The translations under genes and the position numbers were made by a program. Under the pieces are notes generated by a model. That model ran no database searches. It had not been told where the DNA came from and saw only the letters and a list, made by a program, of their open reading frames with translations. From assembly GCF_009379765.1 (NCBI RefSeq), contig NZ_WHTD01000083.1:1-35687 (forward strand): a stretch of 35,687 nt of DNA. Reading direction: 5' to 3'. Position 1 is the first letter of the stretch. Each line of letters opens with the position of its first letter. Positions 30,767-35,687 of this stretch are shown piece after piece. This stretch comes from Actinophytocola sp. (GTDB lineage Bacteria; Actinomycetota; Actinomycetes; Mycobacteriales; Pseudonocardiaceae).

Positions 30767-31795
30767 GTGCGAGCCAGAGGCATCACCTATGACACCGGTT
30801 TCGTCCTCAGCGGGCGGATCTCTCGTGAGTGCTTCGACCCGGACGTGGTCAAGCGCGAGCTGGGTATCATCCGTGACGACCTGCACTGCACCGCGGTCCG
30901 TATCACCGGCGGTGATCCGCGGCGGCTGGACCTGGCCGCGAGCTACGCCGCCGACCTCGGCCTGGAGGTCTGGTTCTCGCCCTATCCGCTCGAGCTGACC
31001 GCGGAGGAGATGCTGTCGCTGTTCGCCGACTGCGCCCAGCGGGCGGAGCGGCTGCGGCAGCGGGGCGCCGAGGTCGTGTTCGTCGCCGGCGCCGAGCTGA
31101 GCTTGATGAACAACGGGTTCCTGCCCGGCGAGGACCAGCGCGATCGGCTCGAGCGGCTGCTCAACCAACTGGATCGGGATCGCCTCCGTGCGCAGGTCGG
31201 CGAGCTTTCCGTACGGGTCAACGACTTTCTCGGCACCGCCGCGGCACTCGTCCGGGACCGGTTCGGCGGCAGGATCACCTACGCCGCCATCCCGCTCGAG
31301 CGCGTCGACTGGGCACTTTTCGACATCGTGTCCGTGGATCTCTACCGGTCGGCCGAGGTCGCCGACCAGTTCAACGAGGGTGTCCGCACCCTCGTTGTCC
31401 AGGGAAAGCCGGTCGCGATCACCGAGTTCGGCACGTGCGCCTACCGCGGCGCGGGCGACCGGGGCGCTCGCGCCATGGAGATCTGCGAGTTCGACAAGGA
31501 CGGAGCGCCGATCCGATTGACCGGGAAGTACGTCCGCGACGAGGCCGGCCAAGCCACCTACCTGCGCGAGCTGCTGGAGATCTTCGACGCCGGCGGCGTC
31601 GACAGCGCCTTCGTGTTCCTCTTCGCGCTCGACGGCTTCCCACACCGCCCCGACGGCGATCCCCGCGACGACCTCGACCTGGCCAGCCCCGGCATCGTCA
31701 AAGTCCTCGACCACCGCCACGGCGACACCTACCCCGACATGCCCTGGGAGCCCAAGGCCGCGTTCACCGCGCTGGCCGACTACTACCGCGGCTGA
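30767..31795 (+). CDS. TIM-barrel, glycoside-hydrolase-like protein of unknown function
   Basis: A 342-residue cytoplasmic protein. The order of motifs is that of a beta/alpha barrel hydrolase: an N-terminal GITYDTGF, strand-4-like VVFVAGAELSLMNNG with Glu110, and strand-7-like PVAITEFGTCAYRGAG with Glu220, the placement expected for acid/base and nucleophile glutamates of clan GH-A enzymes. There is no signal peptide and no carbohydrate-binding domain. Similar actinobacterial proteins are, as I recall, sometimes named abortive infection protein, but I see nothing in the sequence that shows phage defence. The GTG at 30767 fits the leaderless promoter. The aldo/keto reductase follows 35 bp later. 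Confidence 0.7.
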   Translation: MRARGITYDTGFVLSGRISRECFDPDVVKRELGIIRDDLHCTAVRITGGDPRRLDLAASYAADLGLEVWFSPYPLELTAEEMLSLFADCAQRAERLRQRGAEVVFVAGAELSLMNNGFLPGEDQRDRLERLLNQLDRDRLRAQVGELSVRVNDFLGTAAALVRDRFGGRITYAAIPLERVDWALFDIVSVDLYRSAEVADQFNEGVRTLVVQGKPVAITEFGTCAYRGAGDRGARAMEICEFDKDGAPIRLTGKYVRDEAGQATYLRELLEIFDAGGVDSAFVFLFALDGFPHRPDGDPRDDLDLASPGIVKVLDHRHGDTYPDMPWEPKAAFTALADYYRG

Positions 31796-31830
31796 CCAGA
31801 CCGGCCAGCACGACACGAAGGAGCATGAAC

Positions 31831-32676
31831 GTGAACGCGATCGCGGCCGATACCTTCCTGCTGGGTGGTGACCTGCGGATCAACCGGCTCGGCTTCGGCG
31901 CGATGAGGCTCGCCCTTGGCGGCTCCATTCGCGATCCCGAGGCGGCCATCGCGGTGCTGCGCCGTGCCGTGGAGCTCGGCGTGAACCACATCGACACTGC
32001 CGGCACCTACGGGTTCGGTGACCTCCAGGCGCACGAGCTGATCCGGCAAGCGTTGTCGCCGTATCCGAGTGACCTGATGATCGCCACCAAGGTCAGCTCC
32101 CCCGGCGAGGCAACCGCCGCTCAACTGCGTGGTCTGGTCGAAAAGGATCTGCGCCGCCTCGGCCAGGACCACCTCGACCTGGTCTACCTGCGCGTGGGCG
32201 GCATGGGCAAAGCCGGCGGCGAACCACTCGGCGAACGCTTCACGGCCCTCGCGGACCTGCGCCGCGAAGGGCTGATCCGACACCTCGGCGTCAGCCACGT
32301 CGACGCCACCCAACTCGCCGAGGCACAGTCCATCGCCCCGGTCACCGCGGTGCAGAACCAGTTCCACATCCATGACCAGAGCGACACCGACGTTCTTGCA
32401 CGGTGCGAACAGGACGGCATCGCCTACGTGCCGTACTTTCCACTCGGCGGAGGCAAAGACCGGATCGATGCGACCCGCCTCACGAGCGTCGCCTCCCGCC
32501 ACCAGGCCACGCCCGCGCAGGTCGCCCTGGCCTGGCTACTCGCCACGTCACCGGTGACACTGGCCATCCCCGGCACCAGCTCGCTCGACCACCTGACCGA
32601 CAACATCGCCGCAACCGGACTTCGCCTCACCATCGACGACCTGGCCAAACTCTCCGAACAACACCGCATGATCTAA
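31831..32676 (+). CDS. Aldo/keto reductase
   Basis: A 281-residue NADPH-dependent reductase of the AKR superfamily. Of the catalytic tetrad, Asp55 (NHIDTAGTYG), Tyr60 and Lys87 (IATKV) are present, but the histidine is replaced by Arg121 (LDLVYLRVGG); some actinobacterial AKRs share this change. The cofactor loop is IPGTSSLDHL near the end. The GTG at 31831 is preferred: AAGGAG at 31818-31823 gives 7-nt spacing, while the ATG at 31825 would have only 1 nt. It probably shares the upstream promoter with the TIM-barrel gene. A hairpin follows the stop. Confidence 0.88.
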   Translation: MNAIAADTFLLGGDLRINRLGFGAMRLALGGSIRDPEAAIAVLRRAVELGVNHIDTAGTYGFGDLQAHELIRQALSPYPSDLMIATKVSSPGEATAAQLRGLVEKDLRRLGQDHLDLVYLRVGGMGKAGGEPLGERFTALADLRREGLIRHLGVSHVDATQLAEAQSIAPVTAVQNQFHIHDQSDTDVLARCEQDGIAYVPYFPLGGGKDRIDATRLTSVASRHQATPAQVALAWLLATSPVTLAIPGTSSLDHLTDNIAATGLRLTIDDLAKLSEQHRMI

Positions 32677-32836
32677 TGCAATAATGTAGGTTCTCAAGAT
32701 CGTTTTCGTTTGATCTTGATACGAGCTGATTGTATGGTGATTTTCTCATCGGTTTTGCGTTTCTCGGTTCTCATTGGGTTCTTCACTTTGAGGCTTATTC
32801 AAAATGCAACATCGGGCATTTTATTGGGATTTAGCG
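32677..32836. other. AT-rich patch between the reductase and the integrase remnant
   Basis: About 160 bp with roughly 60% A+T, sharply unlike the rest of the window. It holds the hairpin at 32694-32719 and several T-rich tracts. The start of the frame that runs into the integrase remnant (ATG 32804) falls here and is AT-rich too, so integrase homology really begins at about 32837. I take it as foreign DNA at an element boundary. Confidence 0.6.
32694..32719. terminator. Hairpin after the aldo/keto reductase
   Basis: TCAAGATC (32694-32701), a 10-base T-rich loop, and GATCTTGA (32712-32719) form a perfect 8-bp stem 18 bp after the stop codon. There is no T-run after it, so intrinsic termination is only possible. 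Confidence 0.4.
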
Positions 32837-33754
32837 ATCATCGAGAAGTGGGTGTCGGAACTGCACAGGGACTACGCCGACTCCACTGTCTCGTCGGTCT
32901 TCGCCACCTTCTTCACCGTGATGGGGGCCGCGGTACGCGCTCACATGATCCCGGCCAATCCGCGTGCTGGCGTCCGGGTCACGTCCGGTGAGTTCGAGAC
33001 GGAGAAACTCATCGCCACTCCGGGTGCAGGTGCTCCGCGCGGCGATGCGGCTGCACCGCTCGGGTCTGGGGGCGCGCGGGTTCATGTTGTGCGTCATGGA
33101 CGCCTACACCGGTGGGCGGTGGGGCGAGTTGGCTGGGCAGCAGCGCCACGAGTACGACAGCGAGCGGCGTGCCATCGTGATCCAGTACCCGCTCAAGGAG
33201 GTCTCCGGGAAGCTGGTCAAAGCCGGAGGTGAGGTCGGCGCGGTCGCGGACGGTGCTGGTGCCCGGGCGGGGAAGTCGCGGCGACCGAGGGCCAAGAAGG
33301 GGTGTACGAAGACGCCGGCTGGCACTCGGATCGTGGAGCTACCGCCCGGGGTCGCCGTGCGGTACGAAGAGCTGTTGGACAGCCACCAGCACCCGTTCGT
33401 TCTGTGCACCCCGGAGGGCAAGCCGTGGCGGCGGTCGAACTTCCGGCAGCGGTACTGGCGCCCCGCCTGGGACGGGCACAACCCGGACCAGCCCTACGGG
33501 ATGACCACGTGCCGCCGATCCTGCAGTGGTTCACCTTCCATGAGGGGCGGCACACCCACGCGACCACTTTCGACGACGGCGTGCTACCGACGATGGTCAT
33601 GCGGGTGATGGGCCACGAGAAGGTCACCACCACGCTCGAGCTGTACGCGCGCCGCGCCGACGATGCGGACCGCGTCCGCCAGGCGCTGACCGACGTTGAC
33701 TCCGACGACCACCCGGAAGACGGTGCGAGCGGTGTCCCGGCGCGCATCCGCTGA
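32837..33754 (+). pseudogene. Tyrosine integrase, 5'-truncated and frameshifted
   Basis: Three consecutive frames spell one phage-type integrase. The first gives the core-binding domain (IIEKWVSELHRDYADSTVSS, then GAAVRAHMIPANP). An extra G at 33021-33025 (CCGGGTG for CCGGTG) shifts to the second, VQVLRAAMRLHR then DAYTGGRWGELAGQ (first catalytic Arg) and ...GTRIVELPPGV. A shift near 33500-33510 leads to the third, with HEGRHTHAT (HxxR box), MGHEKVTTTLELYAR (His and catalytic Tyr) and the stop at 33752-33754. About 100 N-terminal residues are missing. It lies 85 bp from the tRNA-Val-derived att-like site, the normal position for an integrative element. Confidence 0.85.
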
Positions 33755-33792
33755 CTGTCCGCTGACTCGACGGCTGCGACAATGGCGAAAGA

Positions 33793-33828
33793 CCAGGTCC
33801 GAACTCCTGAATGGAGCCGCTGACCTGG
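33793..33828. terminator. Hairpin downstream of the integrase
   Basis: CCAGGTC (33793-33799) pairs with GACCTGG (33822-33828); the loop contains a second short stem CTCC/GGAG. It is followed by CCTTTG. It is a possible terminator for the integrase or part of an att region. Confidence 0.35.
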
Positions 33829-33839
33829 CCTTTGCTGGG

Positions 33840-33886
33840 TGGGCGATACTGGGATTGAACCAGTGACCCCTACCGTGTCAACGTAG
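33840..33886 (-). other. tRNA-Val (GAC) 3'-end fragment, probable att site
   Basis: The reverse complement contains the 3' half of a tRNA: an anticodon loop TTGACAC (anticodon GAC, valine), a variable region, a perfect T-arm ACTGG-TTCAATC-CCAGT, the acceptor strand ATCGCCC and discriminator A. The D-arm and 5' acceptor strand are absent, and the innermost anticodon-stem pair is G-G, so this is not a working tRNA gene. Such 45-50 bp tRNA 3' ends next to a tyrosine integrase are the standard attP/attL/attR core of integrative elements. The full tRNA gene must lie outside the window or elsewhere. Confidence 0.75.
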
Positions 33887-33897
33887 ATCAAGACATG

Positions 33898-33934
33898 CGC
33901 TGACCTGCAGGAATGTGACTCCTGCAGGTCAGCG
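33898..33934. terminator. Strong 15-bp inverted repeat
   Basis: CGCTGACCTGCAGGA (33898-33912), a 7-base loop, and TCCTGCAGGTCAGCG (33920-33934) form a perfect 15-bp stem, extended by one G-T pair. It lies 11 bp beyond the att-like tRNA fragment. It could be a bidirectional terminator or a recombinase/accessory-protein site of the element. Confidence 0.6.
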
Positions 33935-34205
33935 TGCGTCGGTTCAGAGCGGTTGGGCTCGGCTTGCTGCTGTTCAGTGCCCTGTCAGGCTCCCAGTTTG
34001 CTCCCGCAGTCCGCTCCCAGCGCTCCTCGGATGCGGCATGACCCGTGGGTGTCGCCTGCCACGGTCATGGGACCGCTGTTCCGTCCGGTTTGTCATGAGC
34101 ATGGGACCATCTGATTGCTAGTAGTGGGACACCGTGTTCGTCCTGGTGGGAGACCGTTCGGCGTGGCTCCGTCGGTTCTGGTCGCTTGGCCGCTGTGTTG
34201 GTCGA
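33935..34205. other. Non-coding debris
   Basis: No gene or clear repeat is visible between the inverted repeat and the istA remnant. Minus-strand frames here are reverse shadows of the transposase remnant. Confidence 0.4.
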
Positions 34206-34565
34206 ATGGCGTACCGGGAGGTCTCGATGATCGGGGTGAAGGAGATCCTGCGGTTGTGCCCCGGCCGCACCACGCCCACCACCGCACCCAGCAGCTCGTC
34301 GACAAGGTGCACGTGCTGCTGGGCGGTCGAGAGGTGGTGGCGTCCTATCGCACGCTGTACTGATTCGCGTTGTCGGAGTTGGGGGTTCGGGCGCCGTCGG
34401 GCGACGGTCCCGGTGGTCGACGGCGAGCCCGGTGTGGAGCTGCAGGTGGACTTCGGTCGGCTGGGTCTGGTGCCAGATCCGGTCCGGGGCGCCCGCCGGG
34501 TGGCGGACGGGCTGGTGTCTACCGCGGTGTACTCGCGGCACCTGTTCGTCTACGACCTGGCTGGC
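34206..34565 (+). pseudogene. IS21-family istA transposase remnant
   Basis: The ATG at 34206 begins MAYREVSMIGVKEILRLC, the characteristic istA N-terminus with its first helix-turn-helix. After internal loss and frame changes, other frames give KVHVLLGGREVVASYRTLY and then DGEPGVELQVDFGRLGLVPD, then VSTAVYSRHLFVY; the VDFG and YSRH blocks surround the first catalytic aspartate of the DDE domain. About one quarter of the gene survives, and no istB or terminal repeats are seen. Confidence 0.75.
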
Positions 34566-34769
34566 CGCGGCGCGCGGCTGGCGCGGGCTAGGGTGGTCAG
34601 CGGCGCGGCGGTGATGGCGATCGCGGTGGTGTCCTGATCGGTCAGGACCGGCACCCCTCAATGCCCGCGCCCGGTACGCGAACTCCTCTCGCATGTGTGG
34701 GAGGAGATCGTGCCCACGTCCGGCGGAAGGCCCGCAGACAGGCGTCGGGTCTGCTTCGGATTGTGGACG
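34566..34769. other. No recognisable feature
   Basis: Reading frames on both strands have no family resemblance. The stretch joins the istA remnant to the unidentified minus-strand gene fragments. Confidence 0.4.
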
Positions 34770-35222
34770 TGGAGGGGTATGACGCGGGTGGGCGTACGCC
34801 GCCATCCACCGCTCCCGCTGGTCGGTCACATCATCGCGCAGAGCGACAACGACGGTCTCGCGGACGGTGTGTGCGCTGATGAGGCGTCGTAGGCCACATC
34901 CGCTCGCCGAGCGCGTCGTCTGATTCTCGGCTGTCGAGTCTGTCGCGCCGAGTGCTACGGCAGGGCCGGACGAGAGGACGACTCCGGCCAAGTGGCTGGC
35001 GCCGACCAGGTCTTCGCTGAGGTTCATCGCAACCCGGTCTACTCGCTCGGTCCAATCCAGCGTGGCAAACTCCGTGAACTGGAAGAAGCCGTCAAGTGCG
35101 TCGACGCGCAGCCAGACCGGCAACGGCCCTTCACTTTGATGGGCCTTGGCTTGGAGAGCTCGGCCGAGGCGCCGCCAGCCGTCTCGAGTCGCTACAGCAC
35201 CCACGAACGTGCGCTCAGGCAT
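34770..35222 (-). pseudogene. Unidentified gene fragment B
   Basis: From the ATG at 35222 about 150 residues look like protein (TFVGAVATRDGWRRLGRALQ, then GPLPVWLRVDALDGFFQFTE, then WTERVDRVAMNLSEDLVGAS). The frame remains open to 34065, but beyond about 34770 it becomes arginine-rich and antisense to istA, so the true C-terminus is lost. The ATG overlaps the stop of fragment A by 8 bp, meaning either two overlapping genes or one gene with a frameshift. I do not recognise the family. Confidence 0.35.
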
Positions 35223-35472
35223 CGGCGAACCTGCTTGCCGGACCTCTGCTCGCCCCCATCGGTGATTCGACTCGCTGAACTTCGTGTTCGCTGCTGGCCG
35301 CCGCCGCTTCGATGGCAGCGAGCCGCATGCCGGTCTCGGCCTCGTCGCGGTGGTTGATCAGCTCCACCGCGATGCGTATATCGTGGCGGAATTCGAGCGC
35401 GGTCACCGCTTGCCAAACTTTGTCTTTGTACTCCTCCCATGAGCGGTTCTGGTTGCCGCCGGCGATCGCCAA
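35215..35472 (-). pseudogene. Unidentified gene fragment A
   Basis: An 85-codon frame from a TTG at 35472: SWEEYKDKVWQAVTALEFRH, then DIRIAVELINHRDEAETGMR, then LAAIEAAAASSEHEV. It is helical, charged and lacks membrane segments. It has coding character, but the start is doubtful and it may continue from further upstream. It ends inside the start of fragment B. No function is proposed. Confidence 0.35.
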
Positions 35473-35687
35473 GGGCGGCGGGTCGGCACGATGGGTCTAC
35501 GTTCCGGCGTCGGTGATCGCGGAGTTGGCGGTTTTACGCGGAGATTGACCGGCTAGCCCCGTCTTCCGCACATGAGGTGGGGTGGACAGGTCAGGCGTGT
35601 CGGTGATGTGTCTGACCTGCCGATCTGTGAGTCTGTCGCGTTGTGGATCAACGTGGACGACGGGCCCGGTATGTCGCGGCGAGTATC
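35473..35687. other. Right-end debris
   Basis: A plus-strand frame ending at 35548 closes with ARWVYVPASVIAELAVLRGD, faintly like an integrase or recombinase segment, but it is too short to assign. After it nothing is recognisable up to the edge of the window. Confidence 0.25.

Noticed and set aside
30245..31816. 523-codon minus-strand frame
   Set aside because: Antisense to the TIM-barrel protein gene and the end of copA; no domain.
33840..33886. Functional tRNA-Val gene
   Set aside because: Only the 3' half is present and the anticodon stem is imperfect; an att-site remnant fits better.
1..35687. CRISPR array
   Set aside because: I saw no regularly spaced direct repeats of 20-40 bp; the only repeats are the dispersed operator modules and short palindromes.

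Overview
The window is high-GC DNA (roughly 70% by eye) with GTGA/ATGA stop-start overlaps, many GTG starts, two mycoredoxin-type proteins, and CsoR/AhpD/TetR families typical of actinomycetes. I infer a member of the Pseudonocardiales or a close relative; there is no rRNA or other marker to fix the genus.

Layout. (1) 1-9.0 kb is a redox/stress block: a trace of an ISAzo13-like transposase, a membrane-fused mycoredoxin with a DUF427 protein, a divergent Crp/Fnr-family regulator, a gutted flavoprotein disulfide reductase, a ParB-fold-like small protein, a two-component system, a membrane protein, an operon of (NrtS-like + methyltransferase), AhpD-like protein and CDP-alcohol phosphatidyltransferase, and a half-length PiT phosphate transporter. 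(2) 9.2-21.7 kb is a separate catabolic island. An IS110-family remnant lies at its left border. Ten minus-strand genes run from about 20.6 kb down to 9.3 kb: P450, ferredoxin, HMG-CoA-synthase-like protein fused to DUF35, SCPx-type thiolase, 3-hydroxyacyl-CoA dehydrogenase, acyl-CoA ligase, CocE/NonD hydrolase, DoxX-like protein, ThDP-dependent 2-hydroxyacyl-CoA-lyase-like enzyme and a frameshifted TetR. They face a divergent XRE-TetR fusion regulator across a palindromic operator. (3) 21.8-27.2 kb is a second redox/stress block with paralogues of block 1: a histidine-kinase sensor remnant, MFS transporter, complete disulfide reductase, TetR lacking its head, AhpD-like protein, HAD remnant and second mycoredoxin. 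(4) 27.4-30.7 kb is a copper module: CsoR with its operator, CopZ, CopA and a convergent MerT-like protein. (5) 30.7-32.7 kb holds a TIM-barrel-hydrolase-like protein behind a tandem palindrome and an aldo/keto reductase. (6) 32.7-35.7 kb is mobile-element debris: an AT-rich patch, a broken tyrosine integrase, a 47-bp tRNA-Val 3' end that looks like an att site, strong hairpins, an IS21 istA remnant and fragments of an unidentified gene.

The most interesting signal is a 16-bp palindrome, TGTC-N8-GACA, that recurs seven times between or at the edges of genes of blocks 1, 3 and 4, and that I did not find in the spacers of the catabolic island. It flanks the Crp-family gene (two sites), both mycoredoxin operons, the methyltransferase/AhpD operon and the disulfide reductase. 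I infer one regulon, probably run by the Crp/Fnr protein at 1427-2179 and linking low-molecular-weight thiol chemistry, AhpD-type chemistry and metal handling; the catabolic island appears to have been inserted into it. Many regulon members are broken (internal deletions, lost 5' ends), which suggests the locus is eroding. The catabolic island itself encodes a coherent CoA-thioester route whose substrate I cannot name.
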